A stretch of DNA of 64,000 nucleotides from Microbispora sp. NBC_01189 (GTDB taxonomy: Bacteria > Actinomycetota > Actinomycetes > Streptosporangiales > Streptosporangiaceae), in assembly GCF_036010665.1 (NCBI RefSeq), contig NZ_CP108581.1, positions 6,133,501-6,197,500 on the forward strand, written 5' to 3'. Below the pieces are notes generated by a model. That model worked only from the letters and a program-made list of their open reading frames with translations. It was not told where the DNA came from and did no database searches. Position 1 is the stretch's first letter; the number at the start of each line of letters is the position of its first letter. Below, piece after piece: positions 8,571 through 18,031 of the stretch. A program made the translations under genes and the position numbers.

Positions 8571-9074
8571 TCAGACGCGCCAGTCGTCCTGGTAGTCGTC
8601 GTGCCAGCTGTACGCGGCGGCTTCCAGCTTCAGCAGGTGCTCCGCCTGGGTGTGCTCCTCGACCGCCAGGTAGAAGTCGTCGAGGAGGACGGACTCCAGG
8701 AACGCCACACGATCTCGCTTCGCCCACAGGTCCCGCTCCGCCCTCCAGTCCCGCACGCCCTTCTGCGCGATCAGGTCCGTGTGGCGGAGGCCCTCCTCGA
8801 TGCGGGCCCTCAGGAACGCGATCAGTTCCCCGAACGTGGACTCCCCGAGGTTCGCGCGGGTTCGGCGGGCCGCGGCGATGATCTCGCGGTAGCGAGCGGC
8901 GAGAGCAGGCTCCTCCGCGCTGGCGAGGCGCGTCCACGGGAAGCGCAGGACGATCGCCTCCCCGTCAGCCGGCTCATCCTCGCCCACGAACGCGGCGGCC
9001 CGGAGGAGCGCGACCGCGAGCAGGGGGCGATTACGGACGATCCCCAAGAGGGTCTCGTGATCAAGTGTTGCCAT
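8571..9074 (-). CDS. Hypothetical protein with HETL...NRPLLAV N-terminus
   Basis: A 167-residue protein counted from the ATG at 9074 (MATLDHETLLG). The open frame continues to 9275, but the extra residues look non-coding. The first 25 residues (HETLLGIVRNRPLLAVALLR) resemble the start of the Rpn-like protein at 2198-3124, suggesting a shared N-terminal module, yet no PD-(D/E)XK core is recognisable. The rest is mainly helical and charged, ending in YSWHDDYQDDWRV. It diverges from the DISARM core genes. No function assigned. Confidence 0.55.
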   Translation of the reverse strand: MATLDHETLLGIVRNRPLLAVALLRAAAFVGEDEPADGEAIVLRFPWTRLASAEEPALAARYREIIAAARRTRANLGESTFGELIAFLRARIEEGLRHTDLIAQKGVRDWRAERDLWAKRDRVAFLESVLLDDFYLAVEEHTQAEHLLKLEAAAYSWHDDYQDDWRV

Positions 9075-9546
9075 GGATCGGACATTACAATGAGTGACCA
9101 GATGATCGCCAAGGGTACTTGACAAGGGGGTGCTTTCCTTCTCCCAGGTAGAAGCTCTCTTCCACCAGGGGATTCCCACGTCGCGATCACGGCCCGCTCT
9201 GCCGGTGTCGGCGTTACACGGTGTCACGCTGTATCCGGTTGCGGCAGGCGCGAGTGGTTTGCCGGAGAGATGCACCCCTTATCGGACCGGCCATAAATCA
9301 GGGTGACAAAGGATATTCTGGAGAACTGAGATGAATCCTCCGCCACGGGTGACTGGCCTTGGCCGTTGGAGACGACCGCTGTCGGGCTTCGTCGGGTGGC
9401 GATGCCGTTCGGCCGATTTCTTCACGCCGAGCGGGGTGCCGGAATCGGTGAGGGGGACACCTGATGGGGGCATTTCGGTTGGGCGAAATTCGGGGTTGCT
9501 TACGATCCGGCCACGTGCTGCCGGAGGCTTACCAGGAGCAACTACC

Positions 9547-12500
9547 GTGGCGTCCACGGTCAGGCGAGGAAGGACACCCCCCAACGTGTTCGATCGGCAG
9601 GAGAAGTTGTTCGCCGCGGGAGCAGACCAGGGCGACCTGTTCGGCCAGGGTGACGAGGAGGCGAAGAGCGGCGAAAAGACGCGACATCCGCTCGACGTCC
9701 CGCAGGAATTCCCGCCGATCACGTCGTTCGAGGTCAGAGAAGCCTTTCAGGAGCTTGTCCGGCGCGACCTGCTCGGGCCGTACGACGGGGACTTCGAGGA
9801 GCTGCCGCGCAAGGCGATAGGGCCGCGCGAGCGTTACCTGGTCGGCATGCTCGGCCCGAAGCCGTCGCCGAAGCGGGTGGCGGAAGACGCCGACGAACTG
9901 CCCGAGACGGAGATCGGCGCGGAGGGCGACGGTGCCGAGGGCGAGCTGCCCGACGTCCTCACCCCGCAGAACCTCGGCCGCCTGTGGGCGTCGTCCATGG
10001 GCATGTCGTTCGCGGTGCCCGGCGACCTCGACGCGCTCACCGTGACCGCCCGCTGGGGCGCGTATACCAAGGTCGAGACCGAGGTGGAGGACGCGAAGGG
10101 CAGGCAGCGGACCGAGCGCGTCTGGGGCCGCAGGCCGGTCGAGCACCGCCTGACGATCCCGCTCGCCGAGCCCGGCCAGAAGATCCCGCTGACGATGGAA
10201 CGTGCCGACGAGCCCGGCGTGCTGCTCGCGGTGGCCGTGCGGCCCCGGCCGGAGGGGCGGCGGGTCGTCGAGCTGACACTGATCAACCAGCAGGTCGAGC
10301 CCGAGACCAGCCCCGACATCGCGTGGCTTTTCCAGGCCGAGCTCGTCGCCGCCGCACAGGCCGCCGCGCAGACCGGCGGCCCGGCAGGCGTCTTCCTGCC
10401 GATCGACGACCCTCTCGACGGCGGCCGGGCGGACCCCGGCCAGGGAAGCGCAGCCCAGGGAGGCGCGAGCCAGGAGAACGCCGCCCAGGAGGACCTGGAG
10501 GAAAGGCACCTGCGGCTGCTCTACCGCAACGAGCGCCGGTATGCCGTGGGCCGCAACGTTGCCGTCCACGCGGAGGTGGCCCCGGACGCGCGGCGGGCGA
10601 CGGAACTGCGCACCACCTGGCTGCCTTACTACGACGTGCCCGCGACGGTCGCCCCGGTGGGGGAGGGCACGGCCCTCGCCGACGTGGAGCTGTCGATGGA
10701 CGCCCTCGCGAAAGCCTCGCCCCAGGCGCTGGCCGCCGGGCTGACGCCGCTGGCGGACGGCTACTCGGCGTGGCTGGACGAGCAGGAGCGGCAGATCCCC
10801 GTCGTGCCCGAGCCGCTGCGCGAGGCCGCCGAGGTCGCCGTACGGAAGGCGCGGCGGGCCGCCGAGCGCATCCGCGCCGGGATCGCGCTGCTCACGGTGA
10901 CCACCGCGGACAGGCACGAGCAGGCGTACGCGGCGTTCCGGTTCGCCAACCGGGCGATGGCGCTCCAGCGGCGCCGTACGGCGGTGGCGAAGCTCCGCGA
11001 CGAGCAGGGGCTGAGCTATGAGCAGGCGATTGCGGAGGTCGACGCGCAGGGCACAAAGGCGGCGTCGTGGCGGCCCTTCCAGCTCGCGTTCATGCTGCTC
11101 AACCTGCCGTCGCTGACCGATCCCGCGCACCCGGAGCGGGCCGCCGACCACACGGCGACCGTCGACCTGCTGTTCTTCCCGACCGGTGGCGGCAAGACCG
11201 AGGCTTACCTCGGCCTCACGGCGTACACGTTCGCGATCCGGCGGCTGCAGAAGGTCGTCGGCTCCGGGACGGAGGCGCGCAGCGGCCTGGACGGCGTGGC
11301 GGTGCTCATGCGCTACACGCTGCGGCTGCTCACCGCGCAGCAGTTCCAGCGGGCCGCCGCGCTGGTGTGCGCGTGTGAGGTGCTGCGGCGCGACGACCCC
11401 GGGACGTGGGGCGACGAGCCGTTCCGCATCGGCCTGTGGGTGGGCAACGCGGTCTCGCCCAACTGGTTCGCCGAGGCGAAGGACCAGATCCAGGAGGCCA
11501 GGGACTCCAACCGCGACACCAACGTCCTGCAGACGCTGTCGTGCTCGTGGTGCGGGGAGAAACTGGTCGCCGGGGCCAACCTCGACATCGACGAGGACCG
11601 CCGCCGCGTGCTGCTCTACTGCGGGCGCGGCAGCGAGGGCGACGCCGACCCCTGCCCGTTCTCGCGGCTCGGCGAGCTGCGCACACTGCCCGCCGGCACG
11701 AGCGCGGACGAGGCGTACGCCCGGCGCGAGGGCCTGCCGATCCTCACCGTGGACGAGGAGATCTATCGGCTGACGCCGAGCCTCGTCATCGCGACCGTCG
11801 ACAAGCTGGCGCAGCTTCCGTGGCGCGGCTTCGCCGGGCACCTGTTCGGCCGGGTGAGCCGGCGCTGCCCCCGGCACGGTTACCGGCACGACGACCTGGA
11901 CGACCGGATCGGCTGCGGCGGCAGGCACAACGCCAAGGGCCGGCTGCCGAAGACCGAGAGCCGCCCGGTGATCCGGCTCCGGCCGCCGGACCTGATCATC
12001 CAGGACGAGCTGCACCTCATCTCGGGCGCGCTGGGCACGGTCGTCGGGTTGTTCGAGGCGGCCGTCGACGAGCTGTGCACCTGGACCACCGGCGGCGTGC
12101 AGGCCGGGCCGAAGATCATCGCGTCGACCGCGACGACCAAGCGGGCCGACCGGCAGGTGCTCGGCGTCTTCGGCCGTGACCTGGCCGTGTTCCCGCCGCA
12201 GGTGATCGACGTCGCCGACACCTTCTTCTCCCGGCAGGCGCCGGTCACGCCGAAGGACCCGGGGCGGCGCTACCTCGGTGTGTGCGCGCACGGGGTGCGC
12301 CTCAAGTCGGCCGAGATCCGGCTCGCCGAGATCCTGCTGCTCGCCGGGCAGACGCTCTTCGACGGGTACGGCGAGCCCGCCGACCCTTACATGACGCTGG
12401 TCGGCTACTTCAACGCCACCCGCGAGCTGGCGGGCATGCGGCGCTATATGGACGACGACGTCACCACCCGGATCCGCATGCACGGCAGGCAGAAGAAGCT

Positions 12501-13551
12501 GTCGAACCGGCTGCTGAGCCGTACGGACCTGCTGCACGTCGTCGAGCTCACCTCACGCATCTCCTCCGGCGACATCAGCGAGGTGCTCAAGCAACTGGAG
12601 ATCGGGTTCGACCCGGAGCTGGACACCTCGCGGCGGATCCGGGAGAGCCGTGAGGAGATCGCCGCGATCATGAAGGAGAAGGACGAGTCGAAGCGGTGGC
12701 GGGCGCATCCGATCGCCGACCGCTATCGGGCGCTGCGGAGCATGCGGTCGGCGCGGCCGCCCGTCGACGTCGTGCTCGCCACATCGATGCTCCAGGTGGG
12801 CGTGGACGTGTCCCGCTTCGGGCTGATGATGATGATCGGACAGCCGAAGAACACGGCGGAGTACATCCAGGCGTCCTCCCGGGTCGGCCGGGACGCGGAC
12901 CGTCCCGGCCTCGTCGTCACGTTGTACAACTGGTCCCGGCCGCGCGACCTCGCGCACTACGAGGACTTCGAGCACTACCACGCCACGTTCTACCGGCAGG
13001 TGGAGGCGCTGTCGGTCACGCCGTACACCGCGCGGGCGCTGGACCGGGGCGCGACCGGCGCCTTCGTCGCGGCCGTGCGCAACGTGGAGGAGGCCCACTC
13101 ACGCAACCGCGACGCCGAAGACGTCAAGCTCGACAGTGACGTGGTGAGCCGCATCGCCGGCCGGATCGTCGCGCGGGCGGAGGTCGTCGGCGGCCCGCGC
13201 GCGCGGCAGGCCGTGGACGAGCGGCTCAAGATGCTGATCGACCTGTGGAACGCGGCCAAGACCGGCCCGGCCCGGCTCGGCTACGAGCGGAAGAAGAGCA
13301 CCACCAAGGAGATCGTGGACGGCCTGCTGCACCGCGCGGGCAACGGCCCCTGGGACCCCCGCACGGTCGGCAACTCGATGCGCGAGACCGAGAACGAGAT
13401 CAACCTGCTGCTGCCGCCTGACGACGGCATCTTCCTCGGACCGGTCGGCGCGCCGGAGTGGAGCTTCCTCGCGGGCGCCGCCGGCGCCGACGCGGACGAG
13501 CCGGTGGGCGACGAGATGGGCGTCACCGCCCTGGACGGAAAGGGCAAGTGA
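9547..13551 (+). CDS. drmA: DISARM helicase DrmA
   Basis: A superfamily 2-type helicase of about 1334 residues matching DrmA, the DNA-binding motor of DISARM anti-phage systems. Walker A is PTGGGKT (545-551) and the DExH box is DELH (820-823). Motif V is LQVGVDVSRFG (about 1082-1092) and motif VI is QASSRVGR (1108-1115). Four cysteines (666, 669, 692, 703) form a probable zinc ribbon between the helicase lobes. The chosen GTG has AGGAG at 9534-9538, 8 nt upstream. An in-frame ATG at 9331 would add 72 low-complexity residues. The stop overlaps the drmB ATG by one base. In DISARM, DrmA works with DrmB on invading DNA. Confidence 0.88.
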   Translation: MASTVRRGRTPPNVFDRQEKLFAAGADQGDLFGQGDEEAKSGEKTRHPLDVPQEFPPITSFEVREAFQELVRRDLLGPYDGDFEELPRKAIGPRERYLVGMLGPKPSPKRVAEDADELPETEIGAEGDGAEGELPDVLTPQNLGRLWASSMGMSFAVPGDLDALTVTARWGAYTKVETEVEDAKGRQRTERVWGRRPVEHRLTIPLAEPGQKIPLTMERADEPGVLLAVAVRPRPEGRRVVELTLINQQVEPETSPDIAWLFQAELVAAAQAAAQTGGPAGVFLPIDDPLDGGRADPGQGSAAQGGASQENAAQEDLEERHLRLLYRNERRYAVGRNVAVHAEVAPDARRATELRTTWLPYYDVPATVAPVGEGTALADVELSMDALAKASPQALAAGLTPLADGYSAWLDEQERQIPVVPEPLREAAEVAVRKARRAAERIRAGIALLTVTTADRHEQAYAAFRFANRAMALQRRRTAVAKLRDEQGLSYEQAIAEVDAQGTKAASWRPFQLAFMLLNLPSLTDPAHPERAADHTATVDLLFFPTGGGKTEAYLGLTAYTFAIRRLQKVVGSGTEARSGLDGVAVLMRYTLRLLTAQQFQRAAALVCACEVLRRDDPGTWGDEPFRIGLWVGNAVSPNWFAEAKDQIQEARDSNRDTNVLQTLSCSWCGEKLVAGANLDIDEDRRRVLLYCGRGSEGDADPCPFSRLGELRTLPAGTSADEAYARREGLPILTVDEEIYRLTPSLVIATVDKLAQLPWRGFAGHLFGRVSRRCPRHGYRHDDLDDRIGCGGRHNAKGRLPKTESRPVIRLRPPDLIIQDELHLISGALGTVVGLFEAAVDELCTWTTGGVQAGPKIIASTATTKRADRQVLGVFGRDLAVFPPQVIDVADTFFSRQAPVTPKDPGRRYLGVCAHGVRLKSAEIRLAEILLLAGQTLFDGYGEPADPYMTLVGYFNATRELAGMRRYMDDDVTTRIRMHGRQKKLSNRLLSRTDLLHVVELTSRISSGDISEVLKQLEIGFDPELDTSRRIRESREEIAAIMKEKDESKRWRAHPIADRYRALRSMRSARPPVDVVLATSMLQVGVDVSRFGLMMMIGQPKNTAEYIQASSRVGRDADRPGLVVTLYNWSRPRDLAHYEDFEHYHATFYRQVEALSVTPYTARALDRGATGAFVAAVRNVEEAHSRNRDAEDVKLDSDVVSRIAGRIVARAEVVGGPRARQAVDERLKMLIDLWNAAKTGPARLGYERKKSTTKEIVDGLLHRAGNGPWDPRTVGNSMRETENEINLLLPPDDGIFLGPVGAPEWSFLAGAAGADADEPVGDEMGVTALDGKGK

Positions 13552-15479
13552 TGGCCGGGTTCTCCTCCCACCGGAGTCGGGTGGGCGCGGTGCGTCCCAG
13601 TCACCTGATGTACACCTCCGGTGTCGGGTCGCTGGTCGACCTGCCCAACTTCTCCGTGCTGGTGAAGGGCCTCGACGACTGGAAGCATCCGAGCGTTCCT
13701 CAGGGAGGCGATGACGACCCTCCGCGCCATGCGACGTTCATCGCGGAGCCACGCCTGCTCGCGGCCGTGCAGGCACTGCTGAGCAGGACCGTCCAGCACC
13801 TGCGGCCCGCGCCCTGGCTGCCGGACAAGGACAATCATCCCGACAGCCCGGCGGCCCGGACCGGCGTGCCGGTGGTGCCGTTCCCCGGGTGGATGCGGTG
13901 CACGGCGTGCAACCTGCTGGCCCGTGTCGACTCCCGGGCGTTCGGCTTCGAGAACGACAAGCCGAACAAGCCGCACGAGGCGCGGTTCTTCCACCAGTGC
14001 GGCAAGGGCACCAAGAAGAGGCTCGCCGTCGGGGCGCGGTTCGTCCTGGCCTGCACGAACGGGCACCTGGACGACTTCCCCTACCTGGAGTTCGTCCACG
14101 AGGGCGGCCCGTGCCCGGTGGCGGCCAAGCCGAACCTGGAGATGGAGGACCGCGGCGGCAACCTCGGCGCCAACGTGCGCATCGTCTGCAAGCGCTGCAA
14201 CGCCGAGCGCAACATCCGGCAGGCGATGGGCAAGCGCGGCCGCGACCGGCTGCCCCGCTGCCGGGGCCGCCACCCGCACCTTGGCACGTTCTCGGCCTGT
14301 GAGAGCCGGCCGTACGTGCTCGTCGTCGGCGCGTCGAACCAGTGGTTCGCGCAGACCCTGTCGGCCCTCGCGTTGCCGAAGGGGGGAGCCGGCGAACTCG
14401 ACACGCGGGTGGCGCAGTTCTGGGACAACCTCCAGCACGTCAAGGCTCCCGACATGCTGCCGTTCATGCGGTCGATGCCGCCGCTGTCGTTCGAGTTCGA
14501 GAAGTGGGGCGACGAGGAGCTGTGGGCGGCGATCGAACGACGCCGCGGCGAGGAGGCCACCGGGCCGGAGCAGGGCCCGGAGGGCTACCCCGACCTGCTC
14601 ACCCCGGAGTGGGAGATCTTCTCCAGCGCCCACCTGCCGCCGCCGAGCGACGACTTCACCGCCTATCGGGACCGGGACGAGCCGGTGCCGCCGCTGCTCA
14701 AGGGCTACTATTCCGACGTCGTCCACGTGGAGCGGCTGCGCGAGGTGCGCGCCATGATCGGGTTCACCCGGCTCGACGCGCCCGACCCGGAGGACCCGGC
14801 GCTGGTGAAGCGCGTGCCGCTCGCCCGGTCGAGGCCCACGTGGGTGCCCGCGAGCGAGGTGCGCGGCGAGGGGATCTTCCTGCGACTGCCGGACGACCTG
14901 CTCGCCCGGTGGGAGTCGCAGGTCGAGAGCTCCGAGGCGATGCGCCTGCACAAGGAGGCGTACGGCCGCTTCCGCGAATACCGCTACTCGGCCCGCACCG
15001 GCCAGCCATTCGACCAGTCGACCCGGTACGACTACTGGCCCCTGCCGCGCTACTACGTCCTGCACACGCTGTCGCACCTGCTGATCCGTACGATCGCGCT
15101 GGAGTGCGGCTACAACTCCGCCAGCCTCGCGGAGCGGATCTACGCCGGGACCGAGGACGACAGGCGCACGGGCATCCTGATCTACACGGCGGTGCCGGAC
15201 GCCGAGGGCACCCTCGGCGGCCTGGTCTCGCTCGCCCAGCCGGACGAACTGATCCGGCTGACCAGGCGCGCGCTGACCGGAGCGATGAGCTGCTCCTCCG
15301 ACCCGCTGTGCGCCGAACGGCTGCCGCGCACGCCGGAGGACTTCCTGCACGGCGCGGCCTGCCACGTGTGCCTGTTCGTCTCGGAGACCACGTGTGAACG
15401 CGGCAACCGGTTCCTCGACCGCAGGTTCGTGGTGCCGATCGGAGAGCCCGGCCTGGCGATCTATCCCGAGTCACCGTGA
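13551..15479 (+). CDS. drmB: DISARM DUF1998 protein DrmB
   Basis: A 642-residue protein with the DUF1998 C-terminal domain that defines DrmB. Visible marks are CTAC (117-120), several further Cys pairs, the block YYVLHTLSHLLIRTIALECG (about 500-520), and a late cysteine cluster (CSSDPLC, ACHVC, TTCERGNRFLDRR). These should bind zinc. DrmB forms a complex with DrmA in characterised DISARM systems and lacks its own obvious nuclease motif. The ATG overlaps the drmA stop by one base, and the stop overlaps the drmC GTG by 4 nt, so all three are translationally coupled. Confidence 0.88.
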   Translation: MAGFSSHRSRVGAVRPSHLMYTSGVGSLVDLPNFSVLVKGLDDWKHPSVPQGGDDDPPRHATFIAEPRLLAAVQALLSRTVQHLRPAPWLPDKDNHPDSPAARTGVPVVPFPGWMRCTACNLLARVDSRAFGFENDKPNKPHEARFFHQCGKGTKKRLAVGARFVLACTNGHLDDFPYLEFVHEGGPCPVAAKPNLEMEDRGGNLGANVRIVCKRCNAERNIRQAMGKRGRDRLPRCRGRHPHLGTFSACESRPYVLVVGASNQWFAQTLSALALPKGGAGELDTRVAQFWDNLQHVKAPDMLPFMRSMPPLSFEFEKWGDEELWAAIERRRGEEATGPEQGPEGYPDLLTPEWEIFSSAHLPPPSDDFTAYRDRDEPVPPLLKGYYSDVVHVERLREVRAMIGFTRLDAPDPEDPALVKRVPLARSRPTWVPASEVRGEGIFLRLPDDLLARWESQVESSEAMRLHKEAYGRFREYRYSARTGQPFDQSTRYDYWPLPRYYVLHTLSHLLIRTIALECGYNSASLAERIYAGTEDDRRTGILIYTAVPDAEGTLGGLVSLAQPDELIRLTRRALTGAMSCSSDPLCAERLPRTPEDFLHGAACHVCLFVSETTCERGNRFLDRRFVVPIGEPGLAIYPESP

Positions 15480-16267
15480 CGGACGCGGTCGACCGGGCGA
15501 CGTCAGAGGCGTTCAAGGTGTTCGAGCGGGCGGCGGCGGACGCCGTGGAGCGGGTCGGGCCGGCGCACCTGCGGACCCTGGCCGACCGGATCGCCGAGGG
15601 CGGCCCGGAAGCCGGGATCGTCGCCGCCGTGCCGCTGCCCGGCTTCCCCGACGCCGCGCGCCGGGTGCTGGCCACGCTGGCGTCCGTACGGATGCCGGTG
15701 GGGGAGGCGGCGGCCTGCCTGCGCGGAGTGGCGGCGGGATACGAACGGCACCGGGCCACCACCACCGTCGAACCGGTGTGGACGGGCCCGTCCACGCCCG
15801 CCGTGCCGGTGCGCTCCACCGCGCAGGTGCTCGTCGACCTGGTGAACGAGGCGTCGCGCGAACTCGTGCTCATGACGTACTCCGCCGCGCCGTACGAACC
15901 GCTGCTCGGCGCGCTCGCGGACGCGGTGCGGCGCGGGGCGACGGCGAAGGTGGTGGTCGAGACCCTGCAGGGCGCGGGGTCGGCGCTGAACGGCCCCGAG
16001 CCCGCGCACGCGTTCGCGGGCGTCCGGGGCGTGCAGGTGTGGCACTGGCCCGTGGCCGAGCGCGCGGAGCAGGGCGGAAGGATGCACGCGAAGATCGCCG
16101 TCGCCGACGAGCGGGTGCTGCTGGTGTCGAGCGCGAACCTGACGCAGTCGGGGGCGACGAGGAACATCGAGGCGGGCCTGCTGGTGCGCGGCGGCGCCGC
16201 CCCGGAGCGGGCCGCCCAGCACGTGGCCCGTCTGTGCGCCCGCGGCGTGCTGCGCCGGCTGAGCTGA
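15476..16267 (+). CDS. drmC: DISARM phospholipase-D nuclease-like DrmC
   Basis: A 263-residue protein of the phospholipase D superfamily. One HKD motif is clear: H204-A-K206 followed by D211, in MHAKIAVADE, then SSANLTQSG, the usual strand after HKD. A single motif implies dimerisation to build the active site, as in small PLD-type nucleases. The GTG start overlaps the drmB stop. DrmC is the third shared gene of DISARM and is reported to be less essential for protection than DrmA and DrmB. The gene order drmA-drmB-drmC is the conserved core order. Confidence 0.85.
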   Translation: MTDAVDRATSEAFKVFERAAADAVERVGPAHLRTLADRIAEGGPEAGIVAAVPLPGFPDAARRVLATLASVRMPVGEAAACLRGVAAGYERHRATTTVEPVWTGPSTPAVPVRSTAQVLVDLVNEASRELVLMTYSAAPYEPLLGALADAVRRGATAKVVVETLQGAGSALNGPEPAHAFAGVRGVQVWHWPVAERAEQGGRMHAKIAVADERVLLVSSANLTQSGATRNIEAGLLVRGGAAPERAAQHVARLCARGVLRRLS

Positions 16268-16325
16268 TATCTCCGGCAGGGCGGCCCACGCGCGGTGAAA
16301 TGCGAAATCATGGGGTCGTGGGGAT

Positions 16326-17903
16326 GTGGACGTGGTGAGGGCGAAGATCATAGGCGGCCGGTACGAGCTGGACCTCAACTCGCGCCGCAGGGGCGGGATG
16401 GGGGAGGTCTGGTTCGGCTATGACAAGCGGCTGGACCGGCCGATCGCGATCAAGTTCATCCGGGTCGACCGCCTGGCCGACGGACGGCCGGACGACGAGC
16501 TGACCAGGCGCTTCGTGCGTGAGTCGCGGATCACGGCCAGCCTCGAACACCCCGGGGTGCCCGCGGTCTACGACTGCGGCACCGACGGCGACGATCTCTA
16601 TCTGGTCATGCAGCTCGTCCGGGGCGCCCCGCTGAACGATCTGCTCGACGAGGTGGAGGAGCTACCCGTCGGCTGGGCCGCGGCGGTCGCCGCCCAGGTG
16701 TGCTCGGTGCTCGCCGTCGCGCACGCCAGCTCGCTCGTGCACCGCGACCTCAAGCCCGCCAACCTGATGCTCTGCCCCGACGGCACGGTGAAGGTGCTCG
16801 ACTTCGGGGTGGCCGCCGCGCTGTCGCCGTCGTCCACCCGGCTCACCGTCACGGGTGTCGTGGTCGGCACGGCCGAATACATGGCCCCCGAGCAGACGAT
16901 GAGCGGCACCACCAGCCCGCAGACCGACCTCTACGCGCTCGGGGTGATCCTGCACGAGCTGCTCGCCGGGAGGAACCAGTTCGCCGCCGAGACCCCGCTG
17001 GCCTCGATGCGCAGGCACGTGGACGAGCCGCCGGTGCCGGTGCGGACGCTGCGGCGCGACGTCCCGGAGGGGCTCGAACGGCTGATCCTCTGGCTGCTCG
17101 CCAAGAAGCCCGAGGACCGGCCGTCCGGCGCGGCCCTGGTCTACGAGCGGCTGCTGCCCTTCTGCCGTGACCTGCCGCCCCTGCCGGGATTCGTGGACGG
17201 CGGCGCCGCACAGCCCGTGCGCATGTACGCCGCCGTCGTCGGCCGGGTCGCCACCCCTCCGAACGTCACAGGGAACGCCGCTCCGCACGCCGCTCCGCAC
17301 GCCGCCACGAACTCCGCCACGAACGCCGCTCCGCACGGCTCCGGCCACGGGCGTTCGGGTGGGCAGAGCATGGCCCGGGTGCGGCGGGACGCCGGCGCGC
17401 TCAAGGGGGAGTCGCGCTACCGGCAGGCCGCCGACCTGCTGGCGGAGGCCGTACAGTCCGTGGAGCCCGAGGGCGACGAGGGGCTGGAGCTGCGGATCGA
17501 GCTCGCGGACGTGCTGTTCCTTGGCGGGGACTACCGGCGGGCCGCCCCCGAGTTCCGGCGGCTGGCGGCCGACCTCGCCGAGCGGAGAGGCGAGGACGAC
17601 CACATGGTCCTCCGGTTCCGCCTCATGGAGGCCAACTGTCACGCGGCGCTGGGCGACACCGCGCTCGCGCTCGAACAGATGCGCCTGCTGCTGCGCGACG
17701 AGCGGCGGCTGAGGGTCGACGAGGACCGGATCCTGGAGCTGCGGCGCCGCATCGGGCTGCTGGAGCTGGGGGCCGGTGAGCGGGTGCGTGCGGGGCAGAC
17801 CCTGGGTGACCTGCTGCCCGACCTGGAACGGCGGTACGGCGCGGCGCATCCGACCGTCGGCAAGGTGCGGGAGCTGCTCGACGGCCTCGCCGCCGCGCGC
17901 TGA
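16326..17903 (+). CDS. Soluble Ser/Thr protein kinase with TPR-like tail
   Basis: A 525-residue Hanks-type kinase starting at GTG. It keeps the catalytic residues: GGMGEVW loop (23-29), Lys43 in AIKFI, Glu66 in the C helix, HRD (139-141), DFG (159-161) and APE (188-190 region). No membrane helix follows the kinase domain, unlike PknB-type sensors. A low-complexity linker of repeated NAAPHAAPH-like units (near 17277-17336) leads to a helical C-terminal part (about 360-525) resembling TPRs. It starts 58 nt after drmC on the same strand, so it may be co-transcribed and belong to the defence locus, or it may be an unrelated neighbour. Substrate unknown. Confidence 0.85.
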   Translation: MDVVRAKIIGGRYELDLNSRRRGGMGEVWFGYDKRLDRPIAIKFIRVDRLADGRPDDELTRRFVRESRITASLEHPGVPAVYDCGTDGDDLYLVMQLVRGAPLNDLLDEVEELPVGWAAAVAAQVCSVLAVAHASSLVHRDLKPANLMLCPDGTVKVLDFGVAAALSPSSTRLTVTGVVVGTAEYMAPEQTMSGTTSPQTDLYALGVILHELLAGRNQFAAETPLASMRRHVDEPPVPVRTLRRDVPEGLERLILWLLAKKPEDRPSGAALVYERLLPFCRDLPPLPGFVDGGAAQPVRMYAAVVGRVATPPNVTGNAAPHAAPHAATNSATNAAPHGSGHGRSGGQSMARVRRDAGALKGESRYRQAADLLAEAVQSVEPEGDEGLELRIELADVLFLGGDYRRAAPEFRRLAADLAERRGEDDHMVLRFRLMEANCHAALGDTALALEQMRLLLRDERRLRVDEDRILELRRRIGLLELGAGERVRAGQTLGDLLPDLERRYGAAHPTVGKVRELLDGLAAAR

Positions 17904-17951
17904 CCCTCGGGGCGTGCGCTGGGAGATTCTTCGAGAAAGTTCGGCGGAGTG

Positions 17952-17978
17952 TGTCGGATCCGGACGGCGGCGTTCGTA
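17952..17978 (+). promoter_or_regulatory. Candidate ECF42-type promoter
   Basis: TGTCGG (17952-17957), a 17-bp spacer and CGTA (17975-17978) lie about 54 nt before the YCII gene. This resembles the TGTCGA/CG-type promoters reported for ECF42 sigma factors, which drive their own YCII/DGPF partner genes. It suggests autoregulation by the downstream sigma factor. Confidence 0.5.
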
Positions 17979-18031
17979 GCAGGGGTGAGAGGCGGCCCGA
18001 GGGGGCGGCCACACGACAGGAGATGATCGCG

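Noticed and set aside
9331-9546. Upstream ATG for DrmA at 9331
   Set aside because: The added 72 residues are low in recognisable structure. GTG at 9547 has AGGAG at correct spacing.
9529-12537. Long minus-strand frame opposite drmA
   Set aside because: Shadow frame. The plus strand has complete helicase motifs and the coupled drmB/drmC order.
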